Assembly (NCBI RefSeq): GCF_030653815.1
Contig: NZ_JAURYQ010000037.1
Coordinates: 124,001 to 188,000 of the forward strand
Direction: 5' to 3'
Source: Rhodoferax sp.
GTDB lineage: Bacteria; Pseudomonadota; Gammaproteobacteria; Burkholderiales; Burkholderiaceae_C
Length of the DNA: 64,000 nt
Position 1 is the stretch's first letter, and each line of letters opens with the position of its first letter. A program made the translations under genes and the position numbers. Positions 38,342-51,432 of the stretch are shown in pieces. Below the pieces are notes generated by a model. It did not search any database and had not been told where the DNA came from. It saw only the letters and a program-made list of their open reading frames with translations.

Positions 38342-39652
38342 ATGACCGAAACCACTGCACCGAAAATTGAAAAACTGACTGCCGTCAAAGGCATGAACGA
38401 CGTCTTGCCGCCTGACTCGGCGGCTGTCGAATGGCTGGAAGCCAAAGTGCGCGCCCTGATGGCGCGTTACGCTTACCGCAACATCCGCACGCCCATTGTC
38501 GAACGCACGCCCTTGTTCATTCGCGGTCTGGGTGAGGTGACCGACATTGTCGAAAAAGAAATGTACTGCTTTGAGGATCGGCTCAACGGCGACCCGTTGA
38601 CGCTGCGCCCCGAAGCCACGGCCGGTGTGGTGCGCGCGGCGCTGGAGCACAACCTGCTGTACGACGGCGGCAAGCGCCTGTACTACATGGGTCCGATGTT
38701 TCGCCATGAGCGTCCGCAAAAAGGCCGTTATCGCCAGTTTGACCAGATCGGCGCCGAGGCGCTGGGCTTTGCCGGCCCCGAGGTCGACGCCGAACTGATC
38801 CTGATGGCGCATGCCCTGTGGCAGGAGATCGGACTGGATGATGTGCGCCTGGAGCTCAACAGCCTGGGCCAGGCGCATGAGCGGCTGGAGCACCGCAAGG
38901 CGCTGATTGCGCACCTGGAACAACACGCCGAACTGCTCGACGAAGATGCCCGGCGGCGTTTGCACAGCAACCCGTTGCGCATCCTGGACACCAAGAACCC
39001 GGCGATGCAGTCGCTGGTGGAAGCGGCGCCCAAGTTGCTTGACTTTTTGGGGGCCCAATCGCTGGCGCACTTCAAGACGCTGACCGATATTTTGCAAGCC
39101 AACGGGGTGGCCTACAGCGTGAACCCGCGCCTGGTGCGCGGCATGGACTATTACAACCTGACCGTGTTCGAGTTCACCACCGACCGGCTGGGTTCGCAGG
39201 GCACCGTGTGTGCGGGCGGGCGTTACGACTACCTGTTCGAGCAGCTCGGCGGCAAGCCGGCCCCGGCCGTCGGTTGGGCGCTGGGGGTGGACCGCGTGCT
39301 GGCGCTGGCTCGCGGCGCGGGCCTGCCCGATGTGGGCCCGCAGCTGGATGCCTATGCCATCGTCACCGACGCCCGGGACTTGCCGCTGGTGTTGTCCACA
39401 CTGCAGCGTTTGCGCGCAGCGGGCGTCAGTGTGCAGATGCACACCAGCACGGGTGAGGCCATGGGCAGCATGAAGAGCCAGTTCAAGCGCGCCGACGCCA
39501 GTGGCGCACGCTTTGCCCTGATTTTTGGCCAGGATGAAATCCAGGCCCACCAGGTCACCGTCAAACCCCTGCGTGACGCCAGCGCTGTTCAGCAACTGCG
39601 TTCACTTGCCGACGTGGCGGGCTGGGCCGCCACCCTACAATCGGTCGCTTAA
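38342..39652 (+). CDS. hisS: Histidyl-tRNA synthetase
   Basis: The 436-residue class II aminoacyl-tRNA synthetase charges tRNA-His. It shows [11 protein letters not shown], motif 1 near [11 protein letters not shown], motif 2 [17 protein letters not shown], the histidine-specific [15 protein letters not shown] and [12 protein letters not shown], and motif 3 [11 protein letters not shown]. It follows ispG by 11 bp. Confidence 0.98.
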   Translation: MTETTAPKIEKLTAVKGMNDVLPPDSAAVEWLEAKVRALMARYAYRNIRTPIVERTPLFIRGLGEVTDIVEKEMYCFEDRLNGDPLTLRPEATAGVVRAALEHNLLYDGGKRLYYMGPMFRHERPQKGRYRQFDQIGAEALGFAGPEVDAELILMAHALWQEIGLDDVRLELNSLGQAHERLEHRKALIAHLEQHAELLDEDARRRLHSNPLRILDTKNPAMQSLVEAAPKLLDFLGAQSLAHFKTLTDILQANGVAYSVNPRLVRGMDYYNLTVFEFTTDRLGSQGTVCAGGRYDYLFEQLGGKPAPAVGWALGVDRVLALARGAGLPDVGPQLDAYAIVTDARDLPLVLSTLQRLRAAGVSVQMHTSTGEAMGSMKSQFKRADASGARFALIFGQDEIQAHQVTVKPLRDASAVQQLRSLADVAGWAATLQSVA

Positions 39653-39664
39653 CGAAATACCCTT

Positions 39665-40345
39665 ATGGCCAACCAATTAGACCTCGAAGAACAAGAACAG
39701 CTTGACCAGATCAAGCATTTCTGGAAGCAGTACGGCAACGCCATCACCTGGGTGCTGATTGTGGTGATGGGCACCTTTGCCAGCTGGAATTTTTACCAGT
39801 ATTGGCAGCGTAGCCAGGCCCAGCAGGCAGCGGCCTTGTTTGAGGAAGTGGATCGCGCCGTGCTGGCGGCGGACGCCGCGCGTATGGACCGCGTGTTCAG
39901 CGACATGAAGGACAAATTTTCATCCACCGCCTATGCGCAGCAGGCGGGCCTGCTGGTGGCCGGTCAGTACGTCACGCTGGGCAAGCCTGATGCGGCCAAA
40001 GCCGCGTTGGCCTGGGTGGCTGAACAGTCGTCCGACGCGGGCTACCAGGCTTTGGCGCGCTTGCGCCTGGCTGCCATTGCGATGGAATCGAAAAATTTCG
40101 ACGAGGCTTTGAAGTTGTTGAACACGAGCCACCCTGCCAGTTTTGAAGCCCTGGTGGCAGACCGCAAGGGCGATGTTTTCATGTTGCAGGGTGACAAGCC
40201 CAAGGCGCTGGCCGAATATGAAAAGTCGTACCGTCTGTTTGACCCGCGTACCGAGTACCGTCGTCTGGTGGAGGTCAAGTTGAACGCCCTGGGGGTGGAT
40301 GTCGGACCTCAAGATCAAGTCGTGGCCACTGCGGCCGGAAAGTAA
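39665..40345 (+). CDS. yfgM: YfgM-like inner membrane TPR protein (SecYEG ancillary)
   Basis: The 226-residue protein has one N-terminal membrane helix (AITWVLIVVMGTFASWNFY, about 26-44) with a short cytoplasmic tail, then periplasmic TPR-like helices (QAGLLVAGQYVTLGKPDAAKA, ARLRLAAIAMESKNFDEALK). E. coli YfgM links the Sec translocon with periplasmic chaperones. Its position between hisS and bamB is the conserved place for yfgM. Confidence 0.88.
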   Translation: MANQLDLEEQEQLDQIKHFWKQYGNAITWVLIVVMGTFASWNFYQYWQRSQAQQAAALFEEVDRAVLAADAARMDRVFSDMKDKFSSTAYAQQAGLLVAGQYVTLGKPDAAKAALAWVAEQSSDAGYQALARLRLAAIAMESKNFDEALKLLNTSHPASFEALVADRKGDVFMLQGDKPKALAEYEKSYRLFDPRTEYRRLVEVKLNALGVDVGPQDQVVATAAGK

Positions 40346-40350
40346 AAATC

Positions 40351-41487
40351 ATGGCAAATATGTGTTCCTTGGCCAGCGTGCGTCGCGTCGTGGTCCTTGC
40401 ACTGGTCGGTGCCTTGACGGCCTGTGCCAGTGGTTCTGATGCCCTGAAACCAGCCGACCTGGGAGCCAATCCGGCCTTGCTGGGCGTGCGCACGGCCTGG
40501 ACCGGCAAAATCGCCCCGGTTGACTTTCCCTTGCAGGCCAAGGTGACGGGTCAAACCGTGGCGCTTGCCGGCAATGACGGTGCCGTGCTGTCGCTTGATG
40601 CGCGCAGCGGCGCCGTGTTGTGGCGTACCGAGGTGGGTGGACCCATCGCCGCGGGTGTCGGCAGTGATGGTCGTTTCAGCGCGGTGGTCACGCGTGCCAA
40701 CGAGTTGGTGGTGCTCGAAGCGGGCCAGGTGCGCTGGCGTGCCGGTCTGACAGCGCAGGTGTTCACTGCACCGCTGGTGGCCGGCGAGCGTGTCTTTGTG
40801 TTGGCTGCTGATCGTAGCGTGGCGGCCTTTGATGCCAGCAGCGGACGCAAGCTCTGGCAGCAGCAACGCCCCGGTGAAGCCCTGGTGTTGCGCCAGGCGG
40901 GCGTTTTGACGGCGGTGGGCAACACCCTGGTGGCAGGACTGTCCGGCCATCTGGTGGGTATGAATCCTGTGAACGGAAATACCGTGTGGGACGCCACCCT
41001 GGCCGCGCCGCGCGGCACCAACGACATTGAACGCCTGGTCGATCTGGTCGGCGGCTTCAGCCGCAACGGCAACGAGCTGTGTGTGCGTGCTTTTCAGTCT
41101 GCGGTGGGCTGCGTCGATGCGCTGCGCGGCAGCGTGATCTGGAAACGTGTGGCCGCCGGTGCCGTGGGCGTGCATGGTGACGACGCGCAGGTGTACGGGG
41201 TTGAAAGCGACAGCCGGGTGCTGGCCTGGCAGCGTGCCAACGGTCAACCGGTCTGGACATCCGACCGGCTGCTTTACCGCAAGCTGAGCGCGCCGCTGGT
41301 GTTGGGCCGCTCGGTGGTGATGGGCGATGCCACGGGGCTGGTGCACTTGTTGTCACGCGCTGACGGCACGCCGCTGACCCGTTTGTCGACCGATGGTTCG
41401 GCCATCGAGGTCACGCCGGTGGTCGCGGCAGGCACCCTGGTGGTGGTGACGCGCAATGGTGGTGTCTACGGCTTCCAGCCTGAATAA
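40351..41487 (+). CDS. bamB: Outer membrane protein assembly factor BamB (lipoprotein)
   Basis: The 378-residue lipoprotein of the BAM complex has a lipobox LTACAS near residue 25, then an eight-bladed beta-propeller of PQQ-like repeats (LDARSGAVLWRTEVGG, FDASSGRKLWQQQRPGE, MNPVNGNTVWDATLAAPRG, ALRGSVIWKRV). GGAAAG precedes the ATG. It is downstream of yfgM by 5 bp and upstream of der, the usual order. Confidence 0.95.
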   Translation: MANMCSLASVRRVVVLALVGALTACASGSDALKPADLGANPALLGVRTAWTGKIAPVDFPLQAKVTGQTVALAGNDGAVLSLDARSGAVLWRTEVGGPIAAGVGSDGRFSAVVTRANELVVLEAGQVRWRAGLTAQVFTAPLVAGERVFVLAADRSVAAFDASSGRKLWQQQRPGEALVLRQAGVLTAVGNTLVAGLSGHLVGMNPVNGNTVWDATLAAPRGTNDIERLVDLVGGFSRNGNELCVRAFQSAVGCVDALRGSVIWKRVAAGAVGVHGDDAQVYGVESDSRVLAWQRANGQPVWTSDRLLYRKLSAPLVLGRSVVMGDATGLVHLLSRADGTPLTRLSTDGSAIEVTPVVAAGTLVVVTRNGGVYGFQPE

Positions 41488-41515
41488 AACTGATCTTTCT
41501 CACGGACTTCACTGA

Positions 41516-42853
41516 ATGAAACCTGTATTGGCATTGGTCGGGCGACCCAACGTGGGCAAGTCGACCTTGTTCAATCGGCTGACCAAATCGCGCGATGCCA
41601 TCGTGGCAGATTACGCGGGCTTGACGCGCGACCGGCATTACGGCAACGGCAAACTTGGCAAGCATGAGTACATCGTGATTGACACCGGTGGTTTCGAGCC
41701 TGACGCCAGTGCCGGCATCTACAAGGAAATGGCCAAGCAAACCCGCCAGGCGGTGGCCGAGGCCGACGTGGTGATTTTTGTGGTCGACGCGCGGGCCGGC
41801 GTCTCAGCGCAGGACCATGACATCGCCAACTACCTGCGGCGCCTGGGCAAACCCTGCGTCATGGTCGCCAACAAGGCCGAGGGCCTGCTGGCCGGCGGCC
41901 AGTTGGTGGAGTTTTATGAACTCGGCTTTGGTGAAGTGCTCGCGGTGTCGGCAGCGCACGGCCAGGGCATTCGGGAGTTGCTGGATCAGGCCTTGTTGCC
42001 TTTGCAGCCCGCCGAAGACGAGCTTGTGGAGGCCGAGCAGCCCGGCGTCATCAAGCTGGCCGTGGCGGGTCGCCCCAACGTGGGCAAGTCCACTCTGATC
42101 AACGTGTGGCTGGGCGAGGAACGGCTGGTGGCCTTTGACTTGCCGGGCACCACGCGCGACGCCATCTCGGTGCCGTTCGAGCGCAACGGCCAAAAATTTG
42201 AACTGATCGACACCGCCGGCCTGCGTCGTCGTGGCAAGGTCTTTGAAGCCATCGAAAAATTTTCGGTGGTAAAAACCCTGCAGGCGATTGAATCCGCCCA
42301 TGTGGTCCTGTTGCTGATCGACGCGACCCAGGGTGTGACCGACCAGGATGCCCATATTGCCGGCTATATTCTTGAGAACGGTCGCGCCGTGGTGCTGGCC
42401 GTCAATAAGTGGGACGCCGTGGACGAGTACCAGCGTGAGCTGGTCAAGCGCTCCATTGAAACCCGCCTGCCTTTTTTGAAGTTTGCCAACCTGCATTTCA
42501 TTTCGGCACAAAAGCGCCAGGGCCTGGGGCCCTTGTGGGCTTCCATTGCGCAGGCCTACAAGGCGGCCACGTGCAAGATGTCCACCCCGGTGTTGACCCG
42601 TTTGTTGCTCGAAGCGGTGCAATTTCAAAGCCCGCAACGCGCTGGCATGTACCGGCCCAAATTGCGTTATGCCCACCAGGGTGGCATGAATCCACCGGTC
42701 ATCGTGATCCACGGCAACTCGCTGGAGCACGTGACCGATGCCTACAAGCGTTTCCTTGAAGGTCGTTTCCGTAAGGAATTTGATCTGGTGGGTACGCCGC
42801 TGCGCATCGAAATGAAGACCTCCAGCAACCCGTTCGCCGACAAGGTGAGCTGA
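41516..42853 (+). CDS. der: Ribosome biogenesis GTPase Der (EngA)
   Basis: The 445-residue GTPase has two tandem G domains: [14 protein letters not shown] at residue ~8 with DTGG and NKAE, and [15 protein letters not shown] near 184 with DTAG and NKWD, followed by a KH-like domain ([27 protein letters not shown]). It acts in 50S subunit assembly. No residue of either P-loop is lost. Confidence 0.97.
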   Translation: MKPVLALVGRPNVGKSTLFNRLTKSRDAIVADYAGLTRDRHYGNGKLGKHEYIVIDTGGFEPDASAGIYKEMAKQTRQAVAEADVVIFVVDARAGVSAQDHDIANYLRRLGKPCVMVANKAEGLLAGGQLVEFYELGFGEVLAVSAAHGQGIRELLDQALLPLQPAEDELVEAEQPGVIKLAVAGRPNVGKSTLINVWLGEERLVAFDLPGTTRDAISVPFERNGQKFELIDTAGLRRRGKVFEAIEKFSVVKTLQAIESAHVVLLLIDATQGVTDQDAHIAGYILENGRAVVLAVNKWDAVDEYQRELVKRSIETRLPFLKFANLHFISAQKRQGLGPLWASIAQAYKAATCKMSTPVLTRLLLEAVQFQSPQRAGMYRPKLRYAHQGGMNPPVIVIHGNSLEHVTDAYKRFLEGRFRKEFDLVGTPLRIEMKTSSNPFADKVS

Positions 42854-42900
42854 GCGGGTTTGTTTTTGGGTGCCTCAGGGTTTCTGGGGGAAATAGCCCC

Positions 42901-42916
42901 GCCTCCTTCCGGAGGC
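42901..42916. other. Short GC hairpin upstream of hfq
   Basis: GCCTCC-TTCC-GGAGGC forms a 6-bp stem with a 4-nt loop, between the der stop and the hfq start. It has no T run. It could be a weak transcript end for der or part of an hfq leader. Confidence 0.4.
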
Positions 42917-42972
42917 ACGATGGCACTGTGGTATCGTTCCTCCTTCTTAAAATTCACAACACGGAGAATATC

Positions 42973-43221
42973 GTGAATAACAAAGGCCAACTCTTGCAAG
43001 ATCCCTTTCTGAACGCACTGCGTCGGGAGCACATTCCGGTGTCAATTTATTTGGTCAATGGCATCAAGTTGCAAGGTCAGATTGAGTCGTTCGATCAGTA
43101 TGTCGTGCTGTTGCGCAACACCGTCACACAAATGGTCTACAAGCACGCCATCTCGACCATCGTTCCGGGTCGGGCCGTGAACTTTGCAGTGGCCGAGGGT
43201 GAACAACCTGCAGCAGCCTGA
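42973..43221 (+). CDS. hfq: RNA chaperone Hfq
   Basis: The 82-residue Sm-like protein forms a hexamer that pairs small RNAs with mRNAs. The frame reads [19 protein letters not shown] (Sm1), [20 protein letters not shown] and the Sm2 motif [10 protein letters not shown]. The start is a GTG with CGGAGA well placed; an in-frame ATG at 42928 would add residues not seen in Hfq. Its end overlaps hflX. Confidence 0.97.
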   Translation: MNNKGQLLQDPFLNALRREHIPVSIYLVNGIKLQGQIESFDQYVVLLRNTVTQMVYKHAISTIVPGRAVNFAVAEGEQPAAA

Positions 43222-44401
43222 TCGCCCTGTCACCCCGACCTTGTTGGTGGGGGTCGATTTTGGTCTTCCCTTTTTTGACGCCGAACTCGAAGAGCTCGGT
43301 TTGCTGGCCCAGACTGCGGGTCTGACGCCGGTGGCACGCATGACGTGCAAGCGCAAGGCGCCTGATGCGGCGCTTTTTATCGGCAGCGGCAAGGCCGACG
43401 AAATCAAGCAACTTGCGATCCAACTCGGCGTGCAGGAGGTGCTCTTTGACCAAAGTCTGAGCCCGGCGCAGCAACGCAATCTGGAGCGCCACCTGGAGCT
43501 CCCGGTCAACGACCGCACCCTGTTGATCCTGCAAATTTTTGCCCAGCGGGCGCGCAGCCACGAAGGCAAGTTGCAGGTCGAGCTGGCCCGCCTGCAGTAC
43601 CTGAGCACACGCCTGGTGCGGCGCTGGTCGCACCTGGAGCGCCAAAGCGGCGGCATCGGCATGCGTGGCGGCCCGGGGGAATCACAGATTGAGCTGGACC
43701 GGCGCATGATCGCGGACAGCATCAAGCGCATCAAGGAACGCCTCGTCAAGGTCAAGCGTCAGCGCCAGACCCAGCGCCGCCAGCGCGAACGGCGCGACGC
43801 CTTCAACATCTCGCTGGTGGGCTACACCAACGCGGGCAAGTCCACGCTGTTCAACGCCTTGGTCAAGGCGCGCGTGTATGCCGCCGACCAGTTGTTTGCC
43901 ACGCTCGACACCACCACGCGACAGTTGTACCTGGGTGAGCTTGGGCGTGTTATTTCCCTGTCGGACACCGTGGGCTTCATCCGGGATTTGCCTCACGGTT
44001 TGGTCAATGCCTTTCAGGCCACCTTGCAGGAAGCCGTGGACGCAGACCTGCTCTTGCATGTGGTTGATTTTTCCAGCCCCAATCATCTTGAGCAGATCGC
44101 TGAAGTCCAGCGCGTGCTGGCTGAAATTGGCGCGGGCGATATTCCCCAGATGCTGGTGTTCAACAAGCTCGATCAGGTCGATCCGACCCTGCGTCCGCAT
44201 GCGGTGCAAGACGTTTACGAGCTGGCGGGGGTGCCCACCCCGCGTATTTTTCTCAGTGCGCAAACGGGTGACGGCGTGGCCGTCTTGCGTCAGATGCTGG
44301 TTGACAAAATCCAGGCACCGCAAGAGACCCCCGAGGATTCGTCAGATTTCCATGCAAGTCATGAGGCTGACCCTGATTTCGGCACAATAGAGCCAAAATA
44401 A
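43199..44401 (+). CDS. hflX: GTPase HflX
   Basis: The ~400-residue ribosome-associated GTPase splits stalled ribosomes in heat stress. It has an N-terminal HflX domain ([34 protein letters not shown]), a helical linker with [15 protein letters not shown], and the G domain [17 protein letters not shown] with [13 protein letters not shown] and NKLD. The start is ambiguous: a GTG at 43199 or TTG at 43184, both inside hfq. hfq-hflX-hflK-hflC is a conserved cluster. Confidence 0.95.
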   Translation: MNNLQQPDRPVTPTLLVGVDFGLPFFDAELEELGLLAQTAGLTPVARMTCKRKAPDAALFIGSGKADEIKQLAIQLGVQEVLFDQSLSPAQQRNLERHLELPVNDRTLLILQIFAQRARSHEGKLQVELARLQYLSTRLVRRWSHLERQSGGIGMRGGPGESQIELDRRMIADSIKRIKERLVKVKRQRQTQRRQRERRDAFNISLVGYTNAGKSTLFNALVKARVYAADQLFATLDTTTRQLYLGELGRVISLSDTVGFIRDLPHGLVNAFQATLQEAVDADLLLHVVDFSSPNHLEQIAEVQRVLAEIGAGDIPQMLVFNKLDQVDPTLRPHAVQDVYELAGVPTPRIFLSAQTGDGVAVLRQMLVDKIQAPQETPEDSSDFHASHEADPDFGTIEPK

Positions 44402-44415
44402 ATACGAGTGATTCG

Positions 44416-45825
44416 ATGAAACTTCAACGACCGATTTTTAGCCTGGCTTTATTGCCCACGCGCCTGCGTGGCATGTTCAATCTGAACGATCCACGCTGGG
44501 GACGTTCGGACGACGCTTCCGATGCGAGCGAGGGGCAAGGCGCGAAGCAGCCCCCCGAGCAAGCGCCCGATGCGCCGCCGTCCAGTCCGGCGCCTTCCGG
44601 CCCCAGGCGGGGTGCCAACCAGGGACCGCCCGACCTCGATGAGTTGTGGCGCGATTTCAACCGCAAGCTGGGCGGCCTGTTCGGCAACGTGAAGAGTGGC
44701 GGTCGTGGTGCCACGCCTATTCGTGGCGGAGGCAACGGCGGCGGTAATGGGGGCGGCACCGGTGGCGGTTTCCAGCCTGACATGAAGAGCGCCGGGCTGG
44801 GCATGGGCTTGGTGGCGGGCGTTGCGGTGCTGATCTGGCTCGGCACCGGCTTCTTCATTGTGCAGGAGGGCCAGCAAGCCGTCATTACCCAGTTTGGCAA
44901 ATACAACAGCACGGTGGGGGCCGGTTTCAATTGGCGCCTGCCGTATCCGATCCAACGCCACGAACTCGTTTTTGTGACCCAGATCCGCTCGGTGGATGTC
45001 GGGCGTGACGTGGTCATCAAGGCCACCGGGTTGCGCGAGTCCGCGATGTTGACCCAGGATGAAAACATTGTCGAGATCAAGTTTGCCGTGCAATACCGCC
45101 TCAGCGACGCGCGTGCCTTCTTGTTCGAGAGCAAGAACCCGGCCGATGCCGTGGTGCAGGCCGCTGAAACGGCGGTGCGCGAAGTCGTCGGCAACATGAG
45201 GATGGACAGCGCCTTGTCCGAGGAGCGAGACCAGATTGCGCCGCGCGTGCGTGCCCTGATGCAATCCATTCTGGACCGCTACAAGGTGGGTATCGAAGTG
45301 GTCGGCATCAATTTGCAGCAAGGCGGTGTGCGGCCTCCCGAGCAGGTGCAGGCGGCGTTTGACGATGTGCTCAAGGCAGGCCAGGAGCGCGAGCGTGCCA
45401 AGAACGAAGCCCAGGCTTATGCCAATGACGTGATTCCCCGTGCCGTTGGTGCGGCCTCGCGCCTGAAGGAAGAAGCTGACGCCTACAAATCACGCATCGT
45501 GGCGCAGGCCCAAGGTGATTCGCAGCGTTTCAAGTCGGTGTTGGCCGAGTACCAGAAGGCACCCCAGGTCACGCGTGACCGCATGTACATCGATGCCATG
45601 CAGCAAATCTACAGCAGCGTGACCAAGATCATGGTGGACTCCAAGCAGGGCAGCAATCTGCTCTATCTGCCGCTCGACAAACTGATCCAGATGACAGGTC
45701 AGGTGGCGCAGGAGACTGCCGCCATGCCGGCGGCGTCAACGCCCAGCCCGGCCAATGCAGCCGCCGCCATCACGGACGCCCGTGCCCGCGATGCGGCACG
45801 TGACCGTACCCGTGAAACCCGATAG
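44416..45825 (+). CDS. hflK: FtsH protease activity modulator HflK
   Basis: The 469-residue SPFH/band-7 protein forms, with HflC, a membrane cage around FtsH. A Pro/Ser-rich and then Gly/Asn-rich cytoplasmic segment (about 35-120) precedes one membrane helix (about 127-149), then the SPFH domain (EGQQAVITQFGKY, AVQYRLSDARAFLFE) and a charged helix. The family N-terminus usually begins at NLNDPRWGR, so the ATG at 44473 is a real alternative; the one at 44416 adds 19 residues. Glycine runs at about 104-118 are unusually repetitive. Confidence 0.95.
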   Translation: MKLQRPIFSLALLPTRLRGMFNLNDPRWGRSDDASDASEGQGAKQPPEQAPDAPPSSPAPSGPRRGANQGPPDLDELWRDFNRKLGGLFGNVKSGGRGATPIRGGGNGGGNGGGTGGGFQPDMKSAGLGMGLVAGVAVLIWLGTGFFIVQEGQQAVITQFGKYNSTVGAGFNWRLPYPIQRHELVFVTQIRSVDVGRDVVIKATGLRESAMLTQDENIVEIKFAVQYRLSDARAFLFESKNPADAVVQAAETAVREVVGNMRMDSALSEERDQIAPRVRALMQSILDRYKVGIEVVGINLQQGGVRPPEQVQAAFDDVLKAGQERERAKNEAQAYANDVIPRAVGAASRLKEEADAYKSRIVAQAQGDSQRFKSVLAEYQKAPQVTRDRMYIDAMQQIYSSVTKIMVDSKQGSNLLYLPLDKLIQMTGQVAQETAAMPAASTPSPANAAAAITDARARDAARDRTRETR

Positions 45826-45834
45826 GAGCCCGGC

Positions 45835-46731
45835 ATGAACCGCCTAGGATTTGTTTTTTCAAGTGTTATCTTTGCGTTGGCTATTCTCAGTTCGATGCTC
45901 TTTGTGGTGGACCAGCGCCAGTTTGGTGTGGTGCTGGCGCTGGGGCAGATCAAGGAAGTGATCACCGAACCCGGCTTGAACTTCAAGCTGCCACCGCCCT
46001 TCCAGAACGTGTCGTACATCGACAAGCGCCTGCTCACGCTCGACAGCACCGATAACGAGCCGGTGCTGACCGCCGAGAAGCAGCGGGTGGTGATCGACTG
46101 GTACGTGCGCTGGCGCATTTCCGAGCCCACCGAGTACATCCGCAACGTCGGCACCACCGAGGCGGCCGGTGCCAGCCAGCTGAACCGGGTGGTGCGCAAT
46201 GCGTTCCAGGAAGAAGTCAACAAGCGCACCGTCAAGGAGCTGCTGTCGGCCAAGCGCGAGGAAGTCATGCAGGACGTCAAGAAAGAGGTGCTGAGCCAGG
46301 TGCGTGGCGCCAAGCCCTGGGGTGTCGATGTGATCGACGTGCGCATCACCCGGGTCGACTATGTGGACGCCATCACCGAATCGGTTTACCGCCGCATGGA
46401 GGCTGAGCGCAAGCGCGTGGCCAACGAACTGCGTTCCACCGGTTTTGCCGAAGGTGAAAAAATTCGCGCCGATGCTGATCGTCAGCGCGAGGTGACCGTC
46501 TCCAACGCCTACCGTGATGCGCAAAAATTCAAGGGTGAGGGCGATGCCGAGGCGGCACGCTTGTACGCTGAAGCCTTTGGCCGTGACCCCCAGTTTGCCC
46601 AGTTCTACCGTAGCATGGATGCCTACAAGGCCTCCTTTGCCAACAAGAACGACGTGATGGTGCTGGACCCTTCAAGTTCCGAATTTTTCAAGTCCATGCG
46701 CGGTGGCGTGTCGGCAAGCCCTAAAAAATAA
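45835..46731 (+). CDS. hflC: FtsH protease activity modulator HflC
   Basis: The 298-residue partner of HflK has an N-terminal membrane anchor (VFSSVIFALAILSSMLFVV), the SPFH domain (VDQRQFGVVLALGQIKEV, WYVRWRISEPTEYI), and the C-terminal helix with ADADRQREVTVSNAYRDAQ and GEGDAEAARLYAEAF. AGGAG lies before the ATG, 9 bp after hflK. Confidence 0.96.
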   Translation: MNRLGFVFSSVIFALAILSSMLFVVDQRQFGVVLALGQIKEVITEPGLNFKLPPPFQNVSYIDKRLLTLDSTDNEPVLTAEKQRVVIDWYVRWRISEPTEYIRNVGTTEAAGASQLNRVVRNAFQEEVNKRTVKELLSAKREEVMQDVKKEVLSQVRGAKPWGVDVIDVRITRVDYVDAITESVYRRMEAERKRVANELRSTGFAEGEKIRADADRQREVTVSNAYRDAQKFKGEGDAEAARLYAEAFGRDPQFAQFYRSMDAYKASFANKNDVMVLDPSSSEFFKSMRGGVSASPKK

Positions 46732-46745
46732 CACCTGGGGCTGGT

Positions 46746-46934
46746 TTGGACGGCACCACCTTTTGGCTGGCCGTGGCGCTGGTGCTGGTGATTGAGGGCT
46801 TCATGCCCTTCATGTCACCGGCCACCTGGCGCCAGACCATGGTCCAGATTCTCAAGCTTGGCGACGGTCAGTTGCGTTTCTTTGGTTTGTGCAGCCTGTT
46901 GCTGGGAGTGGCGCTGATTTGGTGGCTGGCTTGA
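46746..46934 (+). CDS. DUF2065 small membrane protein
   Basis: A 62-residue protein with two membrane helices (FWLAVALVLVIEGFMPFMS and LRFFGLCSLLLGVALIWWLA) joined by ATWRQTMVQILKLGD, the layout of DUF2065 (YjeT-like) proteins. These usually sit next to hflC, as here. The start is TTG. Function is unknown; association with the HflKC-FtsH complex is suggested by position only. Confidence 0.85.
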   Translation: MDGTTFWLAVALVLVIEGFMPFMSPATWRQTMVQILKLGDGQLRFFGLCSLLLGVALIWWLA

Positions 46935-46991
46935 CGAAATACCGGACTTTTGCCCGGTAAAATCGCGTATTTAACAGCCTCTCAAAATCAC

Positions 46992-49539
<2,548 letters not shown>

Positions 49540-49605
49540 CGCTGAAGCCGCCACTTTTTCATTCACATCCGATTCGCGTTAGCACTACTTATTTGAGAGG
49601 CCTTT

Positions 49606-50130
49606 ATGTTGACAGAAGACGGCAAGCACCTGTATGTGAGCTATGACGAATACCACGGCCTGATTGAAAAACTGGCAATCAAGATTTTTCAGTCAGGCTG
49701 GGAATTTGACACCATCCTGTGTCTGGCACGGGGTGGCATGCGCCCGGGTGACATTTTGTCGCGCGTCTTCGACAAGCCGCTGGCCATCATGTCCACCAGT
49801 TCCTACCGGGCTGGCGCGGGCACGCAGCAGGGCAACCTTGACATCGCCCACTACATCACCACGCCCAAGGGCGAAATTGCCGGCAAGGTGCTGCTGGTGG
49901 ACGACCTGGCCGATTCCGGCCTGACGCTGCACGCCGTGATCGATCAGCTCAAGACCAATTACAAACCCATCACCGAGTTGCGCAGCGCCGTGATCTGGAC
50001 CAAGTCCTTGTCCAGGTTCACGCCCGATTATTCGGTTGAATTTCTGCCGACCAACCCCTGGATTCATCAGCCCTTTGAAGGCTACGACAGCCTGCGTCCC
50101 GAGCAACTGATCAAAAAGTGGAGTGTTTGA
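49606..50130 (+). CDS. Purine phosphoribosyltransferase (Gpt/Hpt-like)
   Basis: The 174-residue type I phosphoribosyltransferase has the PRPP-binding motif VLLVDDLADSGLTL near residue 96 and the PPi loop LARGGMRPGD near 40. Guanine, xanthine or hypoxanthine is the likely base given its place next to purA, but the specificity hood (NPWIHQPFEGYDSL) does not settle it. AGAGG precedes the ATG. It follows purA by 66 bp. Confidence 0.85.
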   Translation: MLTEDGKHLYVSYDEYHGLIEKLAIKIFQSGWEFDTILCLARGGMRPGDILSRVFDKPLAIMSTSSYRAGAGTQQGNLDIAHYITTPKGEIAGKVLLVDDLADSGLTLHAVIDQLKTNYKPITELRSAVIWTKSLSRFTPDYSVEFLPTNPWIHQPFEGYDSLRPEQLIKKWSV

Positions 50131-50148
50131 CGCCCATCTGCTTTTGCC

Positions 50149-51354
50149 ATGGCTGAACTCACCACGACCCTGATCCATCACCCCTACCAGCCGCCGGCAG
50201 GGTTTGGTGCGCCGCAGCCCGGGGTGTTCAAAGCCTCGACGGTGTTTTTTCCCAACGTGGCAGCCATGCGCCAGTTCGAATGGAAAGACAAGTCGGCCTA
50301 CACCTACGGTCTGCACGGTACGCCCACCACCTACACCCTGGAAGAACGGCTGTGCACCCTGGAGGGTGGTGCCCAGTGCCTGTTGGTGCCCAGCGGCCTG
50401 GCGGCTATTGCCACGGTGTGCCTGGCTTTGCTCAGGCGTGGCGACGAGGTGCTGATTCCTGACAACGCCTATGGCCCGTCCAAAGCGCTGGCCGAAGGCG
50501 AGTTGGCGCATTGGGGCATTACGCACCGCTACTTCGACCCCATGGATCCCGCTGACCTGGCGGCCAAACTGTCTCCAGCCACCAAATTGGTCTGGCTGGA
50601 GGCTGCAGGCTCGGTCACGCTGGAATTCCCTGATCTGTGCGCGCAGGTTCGCCTGTGCCGCGCCGCCAAGGTGCTTTGCGCCCTCGACAACACCTGGGGC
50701 GCCGGTCTGGCTTTCCAGCCGTTCGACCTGCAGCCGGGCCAACTGCCGACACTGTCCGTGGACATTTCCATCCATGCCCTCACCAAGTACCCCAGCGGCG
50801 GTGGCGACGTGCTGATGGGCAGTGTCATCACCACCCATGAGCGTCTGCACATGCAGCTCAAGCTGTGTCACATGCGGCTTGGCTTGGGTGTGGCTGCAAA
50901 CGATGCCGAAAGCGTGTTGCGCGCCCTGCCCAGTTTAGCACTGCGCTACCGCTCCCACGACGAGACGGCCCGTACCTTGGCGCACTGGTGCCAGCAGCGC
51001 AATGAGTTCGCTCAGGTTTTGCACCCGGCTTTGCCGCAGTCACCCGGCCACGTGCATTGGCGGGCGCTGTGCGGTGACGCTTTGGGCGCGGCCGCCGGTC
51101 TGTTCAGCGTGATCTTCAAACCTGATGTCAACCAGGCCCGGGTTGATGCGTTTTGCGACGCCCTGCAGTTGTTCAAGATTGGTTACAGCTGGGGCGGCCC
51201 CATGAGCCTGGTCATGCCTTACCAACTGGAGACCATGCGTTCAAGCTGGCCGGTTTATTTGCAGCCGGGAATTCTGGTGCGCTTTTCCACGGGGCTGGAG
51301 TCGGCCGCCGACCTGCAGGCCGACCTGCAGCAAGCCTTGCAGCACATCGCCTGA
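50149..51354 (+). CDS. metC: PLP-dependent Cys/Met metabolism enzyme, probably cystathionine beta-lyase
   Basis: The 401-residue fold-type I PLP enzyme has the PLP Lys in ISIHALTKYPSGGGDVLMG, the Tyr/Gly contact TYGLHGTPTTYTLEERLC, LLVPSGLAAI and CALDNTWGAG (Asp to PLP nitrogen). It fits the MetC branch, which cleaves cystathionine to homocysteine; other gamma-family activities cannot be excluded. No met genes are adjacent. It follows the phosphoribosyltransferase by 18 bp. Confidence 0.85.
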   Translation: MAELTTTLIHHPYQPPAGFGAPQPGVFKASTVFFPNVAAMRQFEWKDKSAYTYGLHGTPTTYTLEERLCTLEGGAQCLLVPSGLAAIATVCLALLRRGDEVLIPDNAYGPSKALAEGELAHWGITHRYFDPMDPADLAAKLSPATKLVWLEAAGSVTLEFPDLCAQVRLCRAAKVLCALDNTWGAGLAFQPFDLQPGQLPTLSVDISIHALTKYPSGGGDVLMGSVITTHERLHMQLKLCHMRLGLGVAANDAESVLRALPSLALRYRSHDETARTLAHWCQQRNEFAQVLHPALPQSPGHVHWRALCGDALGAAAGLFSVIFKPDVNQARVDAFCDALQLFKIGYSWGGPMSLVMPYQLETMRSSWPVYLQPGILVRFSTGLESAADLQADLQQALQHIA

Positions 51355-51432
51355 AAACAGGCTTGCGCTGGCGCAGTGCAACTCAGCCCCGCAAGGCGGC
51401 TAAAATCCAGTCCATTAACTTGAAAGTACAAC

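Noticed and set aside
46931-46963. Full sigma-70 promoter for hisZ (TTGACG ... TAAAAT)
   Set aside because: The spacing is 21 bp, too long for a standard promoter; only the -10-like element is mentioned.
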